From NCBI GenBank assembly GCA_963768185.1, contig CAVYGS010000005.1, positions 682,001-746,000 of the forward strand: 64,000 nt of DNA, read 5' to 3'. The notes under the pieces were generated by a model. That model saw only the letters and a list, made by a program, of their open reading frames with translations. It was not told the DNA's origin and made no database searches. Both the position numbers and the translations under genes were made by a program. Below are positions 27,176 to 36,196 of the stretch, one piece after another (positions within the stretch are counted from its first letter, which is position 1; each line of letters begins with the position of its first letter). This DNA comes from Palsa-461 sp963768185. GTDB lineage: Bacteria; Actinomycetota; Acidimicrobiia; Acidimicrobiales; RAAP-2.

Positions 27176-28699
27176 CTACTTGAAGATCAAAGTGCCGTCC
27201 TCGAGGTCCGCCGTCGGGAGCAGGTCTTTCTCCTGGGAGTACTCGTGGAGAAGCCGCCAGGGCTCGCGGTCACCTTGCCTGGGCAAGATGTGCAGCGAGC
27301 GCATCAGGTATCCGGGGTTGAAGTTCTCGGGATCGACCCACGGCCCCAGCACCATTTCGCGCTCGTCATCCCGGAGAGTCGGTATAACCGAACGCTTCTC
27401 GTGCTCATTCATGTGATCGAACAGCCGACATACAAAATCGCTGATGAGGTCGGCCCGCAGTGTCCAGCTGGCCCGGAAGTAGCCGAAGACGTAAGCGAGG
27501 TTCGGCACCCCGGTGAACATCACCCCGCGATAGGTGATGGTCTCGGCGAAGTCCACTGGGTCACCGTCGACCGAGAAGGCGACGTCGCCAAGGACGCTCA
27601 TATCGAAGCCGGTCGCCGTGATCACGATGTCGGCCTTGAGCTCCTCACCGGAAGCGACCACGATCCCATCCTCGGTGAAACGGTCGACCTGATCGGTGAC
27701 GACAGAAACCTGCCCGTCCCGGATGCTCCGGAAAAGATCTCCCTCGGGCAGCACCGCGATCCTCTGCTGCCACGGGCGGTAGCTCGGACTGAAGTGCCGT
27801 TCGACGTCAAAGTCCTCGGGCAGCAGTGGACGAATCGTGTCGAGCAGGAACGTCCGCAAGAACTCCGGTGACTCGAAGGACAGCCGGGAAATGGCGTCCA
27901 TGTCTTGAACGATCTTCCGCCTGACGATTTCATGGGTCCACTCGTCGGGAATGTCGAGCCCCCGCAGGGTATCGGCAAGCTCGTTCACGTTGGGCCGTAC
28001 GAAGTAGAAGGTCGGCGAGCGCTGCAACATGGTCACGTGCGCCGCCTCGGGCGCGATGGCGGGAATCAGGGTGGCCGCGGTTGCTCCGGAGCCGATCACC
28101 ACGATTCGCTTGTCGATATAGTCGAGGTTGTCCGGCCAACGCTGCGGGTGCACAACGGTCCCCGCAAAGCGATCGAAGCCCTCCCACTCAGGGATATAAC
28201 CCTCGCCGTGGCGGTAGTAGCCCTGGCACATCCAGATGAACCCGGCCGAAATCTCAAGGTCCTCGTCAGTCTCCAGGTTCTTGAGCTTCACCGTCCAGCA
28301 GGCCTCGTTCGATGACCAGCTGGCGGCGATGACCTGATGTCGGTAGTGGATGTGCCGCTCGAGATCGTTCTCTTCGAGCACCTCGGCGAGGTACTTCAGG
28401 ATTTCGCCTGCCGATGCGATCGGCGCACCGACCCATGGCTTGAAGCGGTAGCCAAAGGTGAACAGATCGCTATCGGACCGCACGCCGGGATAGCGATACG
28501 TCCACCAGGTGCCGCCGAAGGTGTCCTGCGCCTCAATCACGACGAAGGTCTTGTCGGCGCACCGGTTGGTCAGGTGGTATGCCGCGCCGATCCCCGAGAT
28601 ACCAGCACCGACAACCAGCACGTCCACCGCCTGAGGGAGCGCCCGCGCGCCCGATTCCATGACTTCCGACAGAGAGGGGGCCGTCACATTCTTGGGCAT
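27176..28699 (-). CDS. Flavin-containing monooxygenase, EthA-like Baeyer-Villiger type
   Basis: 507 residues. The FAD Rossmann motif is GAGISGIGAA (31-40), the NADPH motif is GSGATAATLIPA, and the diagnostic BVMO fingerprint FxGxxxHxxxWP is exact (FAGTVVHPQRWP). The overall reading, including RYPGVRSDSDLFTFG and HVTMLQRSPTF, closely resembles EthA of Mycobacterium tuberculosis, which oxidises ketones and activates thioamide drugs. It uses NADPH and O2 and is cytosolic. The natural substrate here is unknown; long-chain or cyclic ketones are plausible. Confidence 0.93.
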   Translation of the reverse strand: MPKNVTAPSLSEVMESGARALPQAVDVLVVGAGISGIGAAYHLTNRCADKTFVVIEAQDTFGGTWWTYRYPGVRSDSDLFTFGYRFKPWVGAPIASAGEILKYLAEVLEENDLERHIHYRHQVIAASWSSNEACWTVKLKNLETDEDLEISAGFIWMCQGYYRHGEGYIPEWEGFDRFAGTVVHPQRWPDNLDYIDKRIVVIGSGATAATLIPAIAPEAAHVTMLQRSPTFYFVRPNVNELADTLRGLDIPDEWTHEIVRRKIVQDMDAISRLSFESPEFLRTFLLDTIRPLLPEDFDVERHFSPSYRPWQQRIAVLPEGDLFRSIRDGQVSVVTDQVDRFTEDGIVVASGEELKADIVITATGFDMSVLGDVAFSVDGDPVDFAETITYRGVMFTGVPNLAYVFGYFRASWTLRADLISDFVCRLFDHMNEHEKRSVIPTLRDDEREMVLGPWVDPENFNPGYLMRSLHILPRQGDREPWRLLHEYSQEKDLLPTADLEDGTLIFK

Positions 28700-28913
28700 G
28701 CGCCCTCCTTCGAAACGAGCCGAGCGGCAACTGATCTCGGGCGGGTCACTCGAGGAACGTTAGTCACCGTCCTCTTCGGTGGCCCCTCAAACACTGGATG
28801 GACGTGGGTTGCCGACCTCGAGACTCGCCGGCCACCTGACCCGTTGGCGGTTCACGACGTTGCACCCGCCCAAAGGCAAGCGACGGCTAAATCGTGATGC
28901 CGGCGGGTGCCAA

Positions 28914-29774
28914 CTACTCCGGGGGCCAGGGAACGCCCATGTTGTTGTGGGCAGGCACCGCCTCGGCGTCCATGACGGCCTTGGCCAGAGGCGTGAGTAG
29001 GGAGATGAGTTCGTCGGCACTTTCATCACCGATGGCTGCGACGACGGGACCAGCGAGCCGATCGGTGCCGTCCTCAATCGCCTGACGCAGCTCAGCGCCC
29101 GCTGGTGTGATACACCTCTCACGGTCGACGAGCCCGCGCGCTAAGAGCGACGATAACGACGCCGACCACTCCTCATCGGACCAGCCGCGGTGCGACCGGA
29201 GCCCGCTCTCAGGCGAGCGACCGGTCGCCGCTTGAAGCACAAGCGCCTCCGAGGGGGAGATACCGGCGTTGATGAGTTGCCCGACGTGGCCGTCACCGCG
29301 GTGCTCGCGAATTGTGGTGAGTGCTTGCCACAGCCGCAGGTGCGGCTCGCGGGGTTCCGAGATCGCTTGGTTGGCCGCGCCAAGGGGTCGTCCGGCCATA
29401 TCGCATCCTGCGACAGCCACAGCGGCGAGCTCGGCGGCCCGAGACACCGGTGGCGAGGAAATGACGTCCGCCCCGAGTACCCGTCGCATGGCGGCATCCA
29501 TAGCGACAAGCCGTGCCTCAAGTAGCGCCGAAGGTGTCGCGTAGCTCCAAGCATCGGGGATCGCGCGGGCGACCATCTGCGGGTGAAAGTTGTAGAAGAG
29601 GGCGCTGACGACCGATGCGTTGGCCGCGCCAAGCGGTGCGGCCCGACAACCGAAGTAGCTCATCCACCCGCCCTTCAAGCCGAGGGCGTCGGTAGCAGCT
29701 CGCGTCTCCGGCGCGTAGTAGATGATCGCGTTGAGGGGCTCGGCGTACTGCCAAAGGGTGCGCGCTCGACTCAC
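28914..29774 (-). CDS. SCO6745 family protein (SalK-like)
   Basis: 286 residues. The opening AEPLNAIIYYAPETRAATDALGLKGGWMSYFG and the repeated A/L-rich helices match the actinobacterial SCO6745 family. The C-terminal third (about residues 195-250) looks like a winged helix: EEWSASLSSLLARGLVDRE, then ITPAGAELRQAIED. Functions are unknown; the family may be ligand-responsive regulators. It lies upstream of and co-directional with the EthA-like gene, 214 nt away. Confidence 0.87.
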   Translation of the reverse strand: MSRARTLWQYAEPLNAIIYYAPETRAATDALGLKGGWMSYFGCRAAPLGAANASVVSALFYNFHPQMVARAIPDAWSYATPSALLEARLVAMDAAMRRVLGADVISSPPVSRAAELAAVAVAGCDMAGRPLGAANQAISEPREPHLRLWQALTTIREHRGDGHVGQLINAGISPSEALVLQAATGRSPESGLRSHRGWSDEEWSASLSSLLARGLVDRERCITPAGAELRQAIEDGTDRLAGPVVAAIGDESADELISLLTPLAKAVMDAEAVPAHNNMGVPWPPE

Positions 29775-29838
29775 GACATCAGTCTGCCTGCATTGCGGTC
29801 CTGCGGAGCCGAGGACACTTGCCCCCGGAGGGAACCTG

Positions 29839-29967
29839 CTACTTCGCCTCCCAGCCCTTCCGGACCTGCTTTTGAGTGTCCTGCTTCTGGCGCTTTGCGG
29901 CCCGCTTTTCCTTCACGCTTCGGCCGGGCTTCTTCGCTTCGCCGGTGGGCTTGGACTTCACCGCCAT
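29839..29967 (-). CDS. Very small Lys/Arg-rich protein
   Basis: 42 residues, reading MAVKSKPTGEAKKPGRSV and then KEKRAAKRQKQDTQKQVRK to a GWEAK end. The ribosome binding site AGGAG is 7 nt before the ATG, which strongly supports translation. Extremely basic, with no hydrophobic core; probably nucleic-acid or ribosome associated. It sits upstream of the SCO6745 gene and downstream of the cold-shock gene on the same strand. Confidence 0.6.
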   Translation of the reverse strand: MAVKSKPTGEAKKPGRSVKEKRAAKRQKQDTQKQVRKGWEAK

Positions 29968-29982
29968 CGCACGCTCCTGACT

Positions 29983-30384
29983 CTAAGAGTCCCTTGTCGA
30001 CGAGGATCCCCCAGCCGTACTTGTGAGCTGGCTGCGCAAAACCTCAAGAGCGGCCAAGCGACGGTCCCTCTTTTCGGGATCAGCAGCGTCTCGCGTTCGG
30101 ATGCGGGTTTCTAGTCCGTCAAGACGGTCTCGCTCCCGTTGAACGGCGAGACCACGCTCATCATCTGACCTGCTCCGCAGGGCCCGATGGAATGCCGCGA
30201 CGGCATCTTTCGTTCGGGAGAGCTCCAGGGTCCTGGCAATGGCCGAGAACGAGTGCCCCTCTTCGCGCCGCGAAAGCGTTGCTTCGTCGAGCTGAGCCCC
30301 AGAGAGCCGGGGCGCTCGGCGCGGCGGCCGCTCCCTTTCGAGACGCGGACCGCGCTGTCGAGCGGACGGCTTCCTACTCGGCAG
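29983..30384 (-). CDS. Start-less helical frame downstream of the cold-shock gene
   Basis: The frame stays open for over 130 codons and ends at 29983, but has no ATG, GTG or TTG between the cold-shock stop and a plausible domain start. The only candidates lie inside the cold-shock gene, or a rare CTG at 30384. The encoded segment looks protein-like: Arg/Pro-rich linker, an HTH-like stretch (EEGHSFSAIARTLELSR), then a charged coiled-coil (QRERDRLDGLETRIRTRD). It may be the C-terminal extension of the cold-shock protein displaced by an indel, a coupled second gene, or noncoding. Confidence 0.35.
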   Translation of the reverse strand: MPSRKPSARQRGPRLERERPPRRAPRLSGAQLDEATLSRREEGHSFSAIARTLELSRTKDAVAAFHRALRSRSDDERGLAVQRERDRLDGLETRIRTRDAADPEKRDRRLAALEVLRSQLTSTAGGSSSTRDS

Positions 30385-30580
30385 TTCGGACCTGAACCGC
30401 TTGTGGGCCCTTCTGGCCCTGCTGAACCTCGAACTGCACCCGCTGACCTTCTTCAAGGGTGCGATACCCAGCCACCTGAATCTCCGACTGATGTACGAAG
30501 AGGTCCTTGGCACCGTCGTCGGGAACGATGAACCCGAATCCCTTATCGCCGTTGAACCACTTCACTACGCCTGTACCCAC
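30374..30580 (-). CDS. Cold-shock protein (CspA family)
   Basis: 68 residues from GTG 30580 with GAGGAA 6 nt upstream. The RNP1 motif (KGFGFI) and RNP2-like motif (LFVHQSEI) of the OB fold are intact, and WFNGDKGF matches the nucleic-acid-binding face. It ends QAVQVRTAE. It acts as an RNA chaperone or single-stranded nucleic-acid binder. Length is normal for the family, although the frame that follows it (ending at 29983) has no start of its own. Confidence 0.95.
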   Translation of the reverse strand: MGTGVVKWFNGDKGFGFIVPDDGAKDLFVHQSEIQVAGYRTLEEGQRVQFEVQQGQKGPQAVQVRTAE

Positions 30581-30820
30581 TATTTCCTCACATTCGAATT
30601 CACGCAGTAAGACGCAGCCAGAATCCGAGGAGGCCAGCAGGAACCCATCCCGGCGTGATTCGGGGAAGGATCAATACGACTCTAGCAGCTTCTGCCGACC
30701 CGACATCCGATTCACACCGATCTAGATGGGGGCTCTCAGCCGGCTGAGCACCGTGGAGCCAGGCCATTTGATTTTGCCGGCCCACCCGACACGTTCAAAT
30801 GGCCACAGGATCTGTCGACA

Positions 30821-31225
30821 CTAAGGAGGCGGAGCCACGCTCGACTGAGGCGCGTCTCTGTAGGGCGAATCCTGAAGATCGCCCTGCGCCCCTGACGGTT
30901 CGCCATGTCTTCGGATCCCCATGACGGTGCCGTCTCCGTCAACGATCCGATCCCACCGATCGTCGAGTACGAACTTTATGTTCGCGTGAGTGACTCGGCT
31001 GAATGAACGGACGACTGTCAAGAGTGCCGCCGAAGGATCGCTCAGGCCCGCTCTCATACTGAACCCGTCGAGGCCCAGAAAAGTGCACTCATCGGCGATG
31101 AGCTGATCAATCTGGTCGCTGAGCTCCTCGTCGGCCATCAAATACCCGTCGCGCCAACTTGCCGTCACCGGCGCGGCGTCGAGAAACCCCTTGATCGAGA
31201 AACTCGCCGAACTCGTTGGTGCCAT
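30821..31225 (-). CDS. Hypothetical protein
   Basis: 134 residues from ATG 31225, chosen because AGGGGAG lies just upstream; the longer frame to 31306 has no such site. Composition is mixed and soluble, with an acidic helical segment (ADEELSDQIDQLIADE), a beta-like core (FSMRAGLSDPSAALLTVV) and a disordered polar tail. I recognise no family; the length and pattern could fit a small STAS-like or regulatory protein, but no diagnostic motif is seen. Confidence 0.55.
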   Translation of the reverse strand: MAPTSSASFSIKGFLDAAPVTASWRDGYLMADEELSDQIDQLIADECTFLGLDGFSMRAGLSDPSAALLTVVRSFSRVTHANIKFVLDDRWDRIVDGDGTVMGIRRHGEPSGAQGDLQDSPYRDAPQSSVAPPP

Positions 31226-31709
31226 CGAAGCTCCCCTGCTTGGGATTACTGAGCTAGCTGACGAGAGGCGGTTTGGGCCGAACCCCTGAGGTGTCGGTTC
31301 CAGCAATCGTGTTCAAACCTAGCACCGGCCCTCACCGAAGGTCTCCAGCTCACGTCACTAAGGGTCATAAGGCGCGATCGACACCCTGGCTGCTCGACGT
31401 TGGGACGTTGTTGTTCCGCGTACCGACGAACAAATCGAGCGGACTCGCTAGTCGCCATGACAACCGTGTCGAAGCTCGACGGCATCGAGTTCATGCGCGC
31501 CTCCCGTCCGGAGACCCGGATCCGCTCTGGGTCGTGATCTTCGCGGACATCGACGCTGATGAGTGGGCCTCTCGCGCCTGGGAGCAAAGCGCAGCCAAAA
31601 TGGACGCTCGCGCAGCACTACTCATTGCGGCAGCGCGACCCGAACGGAAGTGTCGGGTTCCGCGCCACTTGGCACCCGATCCAACAAGGTGGGCGCGAGT
31701 TTCACATCC
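31226..31709. other. Intergenic stretch without a supported gene
   Basis: About 480 nt upstream of two divergent genes. Short frames exist on both strands, including an 82-codon minus frame from ATG 31494 with no ribosome binding site and no recognisable motif. Codon pattern and composition do not favour any of them. Confidence 0.5.
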
Positions 31710-31736
31710 TTGACATTTCTTTTTACATTGTATAAA
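31710..31736 (+). promoter_or_regulatory. Sigma-A-like promoter of the TetR/MDMPI operon
   Basis: TTGACA at 31710-31715 and TATAAA at 31731-31736 with a short 15-bp spacer, in an AT-rich patch that contrasts with its surroundings. The ATG at 31748 is only 11 nt past the -10 and lacks a Shine-Dalgarno sequence, so the transcript would have little or no leader. The partial symmetry TTTACA-TTG-TATAAA could be a TetR operator. Confidence 0.45.
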
Positions 31737-31747
31737 CACTGCGTTCA

Positions 31748-32392
31748 ATGGTCAGATCCGTTCGGCCAACCGACTGGCGGGAAGGCCGGCGTCGTTCGGC
31801 TCGGGACGCCATCGTTGACGCCGGCTGGGCTCTCGTGGGCGAAGAGGGACTGGCCGGCCTGTCCCTGCGAGACCTGGCTCGTCAAGCCGGGATCACCACG
31901 CCGACGGTGTATGCCTACTTCGAGTCGAAGAATGCCATCTACGACGCAATGTTCGGCCAGGCCGCCGCCGAATTCGCCGAAACAATGGCCGAACACTACG
32001 AGTCGGAGAATCCTCGTGACCTCCTCGTCGCAGTCGTGCGTCGATTCTTCGAGTTCTGTACAAGCAATATCCCCCGCTACCAACTCCTGTTCCAACGCAC
32101 GCTTCCGAGCTTCGAGCCGACGCCTGAGTCTTACGCGCCAATGGTGCGTGCATTGAGCGACGCACAGAGCTGGCTGGCGCTCAATGGAATAACCGAAGCG
32201 CGGCATCTCGATGTGTGGACTGCACTCATCACTGGCCTGGTCGACCAGCAGGTGTCCAACGACCCCGGAGGAGACCGCTGGGCGCGCTTAGTCGACGAAT
32301 CGATCGACATGTTTCTCGCACATTGCGATCCGGCCACAAACAAGCACAAACCCAAACCACGCCGAACTCGAGGAAAAGGAACCGCCGCATGA
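31748..32392 (+). CDS. TetR/AcrR family transcriptional regulator
   Basis: 214 residues. The N-terminal HTH is clear: ARDAIVDAGWALVGEEG, then LSLRDLARQAGITTPTVYAYF and SKNAIYDAM. The C-terminal ligand domain ends with ALITGLVDQQVSNDPGG and RWARLVDESIDMFL, a common actinobacterial TetR_C type. It overlaps the next gene by 4 nt (ATGA), so the two are co-translated and the regulator probably controls its own operon in response to a small molecule. Confidence 0.93.
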   Translation: MVRSVRPTDWREGRRRSARDAIVDAGWALVGEEGLAGLSLRDLARQAGITTPTVYAYFESKNAIYDAMFGQAAAEFAETMAEHYESENPRDLLVAVVRRFFEFCTSNIPRYQLLFQRTLPSFEPTPESYAPMVRALSDAQSWLALNGITEARHLDVWTALITGLVDQQVSNDPGGDRWARLVDESIDMFLAHCDPATNKHKPKPRRTRGKGTAA

Positions 32393-33159
32393 CGATCTCC
32401 ACGATCAACGTCACAACAATCCCGCCGTTGACTCATATAGACGCGATGCGCCTCCAGGAACACGAACTAGAGCTCTCGATTTCCTTTCTTCAGTCGTTGG
32501 ACGAAGAGGAATGGCAGGCGGCGACTGACTGCCCCGCGTGGGACATTCGCGCCATGTACCAGCATGTCCTTGGCGCTTGCGAAGCGGGAGCGTCGATACG
32601 GAAGAACGTCCAACAAATGTGTCGGGCCCGTTCGTACCGGAAGCGGAACGGAGGGCCCCTTGAAGCCGCTCTGTCCTCCGTGCAAGTGAGCGAGCGGGTC
32701 GACCTCGACCCCACCCAAATCGTTCAGCGACTTGCGGCCATCTCCCCAAAGACCATTCGTGGCCGGTCGCGCACGCCTGCGCTACTCCGCCATCAAGCAA
32801 GCCTGGCCGTCGATGGCCCGGTGGTCGAACGGTGGAAGCTTGGGTATCTCATTGACACCATCTACTTACGCGACCTTTGGATGCACCGAATCGATGCGTT
32901 TCGCGCACTGGGTCGACACATGGAGCTGAGTGCCGACCACGATGGTCGTATCGTCACCGATGTTGTTGCTGAGTGGGCACGTCGCCATGGCAAACCGTTC
33001 ACACTTGATCTGACTGGCTCTGCCGGTGGGCGATACGCGCGGAGTCCGGATCTTCCCGAGGCTGACTACCTGTCGCTCGACGCGGTCCAGTTCTGCCGAA
33101 CCCTGGCTGGCCGAGCAGAAGGGTATGGACTTCTCACCACCACCATCGTCCCATTTTGA
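32389..33159 (+). CDS. Maleylpyruvate isomerase-family (mycothiol-dependent, DinB-like) protein
   Basis: 256 residues from ATG 32389, overlapping the TetR stop. The N-terminal DinB-like four-helix domain has the MDMPI_N features EEEWQAATDCPAWDIRAMYQHV, which carries the first metal His, and a central LRDLWMHRIDAFRALGR segment with the second His. A smaller alpha/beta C-terminal part follows. Family members bind a divalent metal and often use mycothiol; the substrate is unknown. Its linkage to a TetR suggests a detoxification role. Confidence 0.85.
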   Translation: MTISTINVTTIPPLTHIDAMRLQEHELELSISFLQSLDEEEWQAATDCPAWDIRAMYQHVLGACEAGASIRKNVQQMCRARSYRKRNGGPLEAALSSVQVSERVDLDPTQIVQRLAAISPKTIRGRSRTPALLRHQASLAVDGPVVERWKLGYLIDTIYLRDLWMHRIDAFRALGRHMELSADHDGRIVTDVVAEWARRHGKPFTLDLTGSAGGRYARSPDLPEADYLSLDAVQFCRTLAGRAEGYGLLTTTIVPF

Positions 33160-33267
33160 CAACCAACGCGGAGCGGCAACCTGCTGGGCATAACGATCGT
33201 TCGCTGAGATCAAGAGCCGGCGTCACCAGGATTCGGTCAACGGTGACGGTGCACGGGGACGGTGAGC

Positions 33268-33969
33268 TCAGATGCCCCGCATGCCTTTGAGCGATCCGAT
33301 GGCGAGGCTGCCTTCCGCCCCTCCGGTGGCGGCCTGCCCGGCGGCACGAGCCAAAGGGTTGAGGTCAGGCGGTCCCACCCTGGTCAAGGTGTTGTGGTCG
33401 ATGTGGCTGAATGGTTCATCTCGGCCCGGGATCTGCAACACGCCTTCTTCTTCGTATGACCAGGTCCCGTCGTCGTTGACGGTCACATGGATCCGGTAGC
33501 TCAGCGTCCGGAAGGCCTGGTCGAGGAATGGGTTGGACAGGATCCCGTGAACTTCGGAGCCCACGGTCGCCCGAAGGGTGAAATCCGTGGCGTCGGGCTC
33601 GGCGGGGCCGGACGCGAGGAGCACCTGGGCTCGGGGGATGCCGAGGGTGAGGGTGACCGCTCGGGCGGCGGGCTCCCAGAGCCAATAGCCAACCTGGTCG
33701 TGAAAAGTCTCGGATTCGCCGGGCTTGTTGATGTGGGTGTGATAGCGGAGGCCGTAGAAAAGCTGGGGGCCGTTGGTCTGGCGATCGATCGGCTGAAGCT
33801 CATAGTGCTCGACGAACGAATTCTGCTCGGTCCCGTCAGCAACGGGATGTTGATCGACACCCCGAGTTCCCTCCCAAACGCCAGCCATGGGCCGCAAGGG
33901 ACCCAAATTCGCCAAGGTGTCGGGGTCGCCGGCGGGCTCGGTATAGATGTCGGGTCCGTATTCGGTCAT
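33268..33969 (-). CDS. Nitrobindin-like heme-binding beta-barrel (FABP-like) protein
   Basis: 233 residues. The barrel opening GVWEGTRG matches the GxWxG start of the THAP4/nitrobindin (DUF1794) family. Barrel strands follow, and the proximal-His region is SHIDHNTLTRV near residue 200. An additional ~30-residue Gly/Ala-rich tail ends at the C-terminus. These proteins bind ferric heme and isomerise peroxynitrite in studied cases. It is cytosolic, a single gene between convergent and co-directional neighbours. Confidence 0.85.
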   Translation of the reverse strand: MTEYGPDIYTEPAGDPDTLANLGPLRPMAGVWEGTRGVDQHPVADGTEQNSFVEHYELQPIDRQTNGPQLFYGLRYHTHINKPGESETFHDQVGYWLWEPAARAVTLTLGIPRAQVLLASGPAEPDATDFTLRATVGSEVHGILSNPFLDQAFRTLSYRIHVTVNDDGTWSYEEEGVLQIPGRDEPFSHIDHNTLTRVGPPDLNPLARAAGQAATGGAEGSLAIGSLKGMRGI

Positions 33970-34046
33970 ATTCCGTACCCTACCGACGCGCCGCTACAAG
34001 GGAATTTCAGCTCAGCACTGGGTACATGCTTCCTCGTGACAGTTGC

Positions 34047-36192
34047 TTATGTCTTCCTCGACGGGGCGCCCTCCGGTCCCGCAATCAGTCGATACCGATC
34101 AGAGAGCCCGCGCATCTCGACAGAGGTTCCCGTCGCCTCGATCTCGATGCGTTCCCCTGCCAACAGAAGGTTCCCAACTGACAAACTGCCGAACGCGGCG
34201 GGGATCGAAGGAATGCAGGTAACTACTCCGTCGGGGATGCACGGTTCCAAGCCGAGCAGAGTGGTCCGGAGCAACCAGAACGGGGAGGCAGAGGCCCATG
34301 CCTGTGGCGAACAAGAGGCTGGGTAGGAAATCGGGATCGGGAACGTCTGGCGGTCGAAGCCGCAAAACAGCTCCGGAAGTCGTCCACCGAACGCCTGTGC
34401 CGCGTCGAATAGTCCGACCGTCAACTCTTGTGCCTCTTTGACAAACCCATATCGTTCGAGTCCGGCAGCACAGATCGCGGCTGTCGTGGGGCCACACCGA
34501 CCCGTTGTGGTAACTCACCGGGTTGTATCTCCCCATCGAGCTACCGAGTGTCCGAATCCCCCATCCGGTGAACATTTCGGGGCTGAACAAACGTTCCACC
34601 GTTCTTGCGGCCTTGCCTTCGTCGACAATGCCGGACCAAAGACAGTGGCCGATATTCGAGCTCAGTGAATCGATCGGGCGCTTCTTTCGGTCGAGACCGA
34701 TCGCGAAGTAGCCAGGCTCCTCCAGCCAGAACTGTTCGTTGAAGGAATCTCTCAGACGTGACGCCTTCGCCTCGTAGTCATCGGCAGTCGAATCGTCATC
34801 CAGGTGTCGTGCGATCTCAGCTCGGGCGAGGTAGGCCGCGTAGACATATCCCTGGACCTCACAGAGCGCGATCGGGGCCTCGGCAAGCGATCCCCCCGCG
34901 AAGCTAACTCCGTCGAAGGAGTCCTTCCAACCCTGGTTGATGAGTCCTCGATCGGTTGCGCGCTCGTATTCGACGAACCCGTCACCGTCCCGGTCACCGA
35001 ACTCCTCGACCCAGGCCAGCGCACGGTCGGCATGTGGCAGAAGCTGGGCCACGACCTCGGCGGACGCTCCCCAGCGGTAGAGCTCACCAAGAAGGACAAC
35101 AAAGAGGGGGGTGGCGTCGATCGAGCCGTAGTAGATCGAACCGCTCGGGGTGTTGGCCACGGTTGTCAGCCCCCGTCGCATCTCGTGCAAGATCTTCCCG
35201 GGTTGCTCCTCGGTGAGGTCGTCGACCTGCACGCCTTGAAGGCGGGCAAGCGTGAGCAGCGTGTTCGTGGCCAGGATCGGATCGACGTCGAGCGTCATAA
35301 GCGAGGTGATCAACGAGTCCCGACCAAAGAGCGTCATGAACCATGGTGCGCCAGCCGCGATGACCGTCCGGTCCGAGTGCTCCGGGTCGACGATCTGCAA
35401 CGCCCCCAGATCGGCTGCGCTCTGGCGGAAGGTCGCGTCCAGCTCGCCGTGTTCGGTCCGAACTCGAGGTGTCGTCTCCTCCCACGCCCGTAGCCGCTCC
35501 ACTGGAGCCGAGTGACTGACAAGGTCATCGCCGCGATAGAGGAGCTCGACCGGCTCCCCGTCCACCACAAGATGGAACTCGAAACTGGCTCGCCACTCAT
35601 CGCCTGCGGCGACTTCGACATCCACTTTCGCGAACGGCGGGGTCACCTTCGCGTCGAGCGGAAACGCGACGTCGAGGCGGCGAGTGACCTCGCCATCCAC
35701 GTAAGAAAACGTTATTACCGAGGACTTCGCCTCAATGGTGCGGCGACCACGAGGCTTAACCCGGTTCTCCTTCACTTCGAAGATATGCGCGAAGTCAGCT
35801 TCCAGTTCGAAAGCGATGGAGCAGGAAGCCGATTCGCGTCCAAGGTTGCGAAGGACAATGTCCTCGCGCATACCGTTGCCGACGTAGCGGCTCCGCTCGA
35901 TGAGAACGGTGCTGTCAGACTGGCCCAGGAGAGGTTTGCCTCGCGAAAGAAATGTCGCCGCGAATGGGTGGCTTGAGATAACAGCGAGGTCCTGCAGATC
36001 CTCGTCGTTGAGGCGGACCCTCCACGTGGAGACAAACCGAGTGTCCTCGAAGAAGAGGCCCTGGGCACCACTGGGTGCGATGTCCCCACTCGACGAAGAG
36101 ATGGCGAAGGACGCGCCCTCGACAAGCGTGATTGAGCCTCCCGAGGTCTCCTTCGCGGTCGCGGGACCTCTGAAGGTCCAGGGATCAGTCAC
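34047..36192 (-). pseudogene. Amylo-alpha-1,6-glucosidase/GDE_N_bis protein, frameshifted near 34,482
   Basis: It starts at GTG 36192, only 5 nt from the IS element. The N-terminal GDE_N_bis domain (residues ~15-235) is followed by the (alpha/alpha)6 glycosidase barrel with APWFMTLFGRDSLITS, GRDGDGFVEY-like and DSFDGVSFAGG segments. At NGSVWPHD, reading runs into nonsense to 34099. The true C-terminus (AAICAAGLERYGF, then LFDAAQAFGGRLPELFCGF) continues in another frame to 34047. The DNA reads CACGACAGCC where CACGACACAGCC is expected, i.e. one AC of an ACAC repeat is missing. The restored protein would be ~715 residues. Such enzymes debranch glycogen-like or storage glucans. Its ribosome binding site may also have been lost to the insertion. 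Confidence 0.85.
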
Positions 36193-36196
36193 CTAG
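36193..36196. repeat. IS target-site duplication, left copy (CTAG)
   Basis: CTAG immediately outside the left inverted repeat, matched by CTAG at 37807-37810 outside the right one. A 4-bp duplication is normal for IS1380-family insertion. Confidence 0.75.

Noticed and set aside
31246..31494. Possible 82-codon minus-strand gene
   Set aside because: No ribosome binding site, no motif and overlap with a promoter region.
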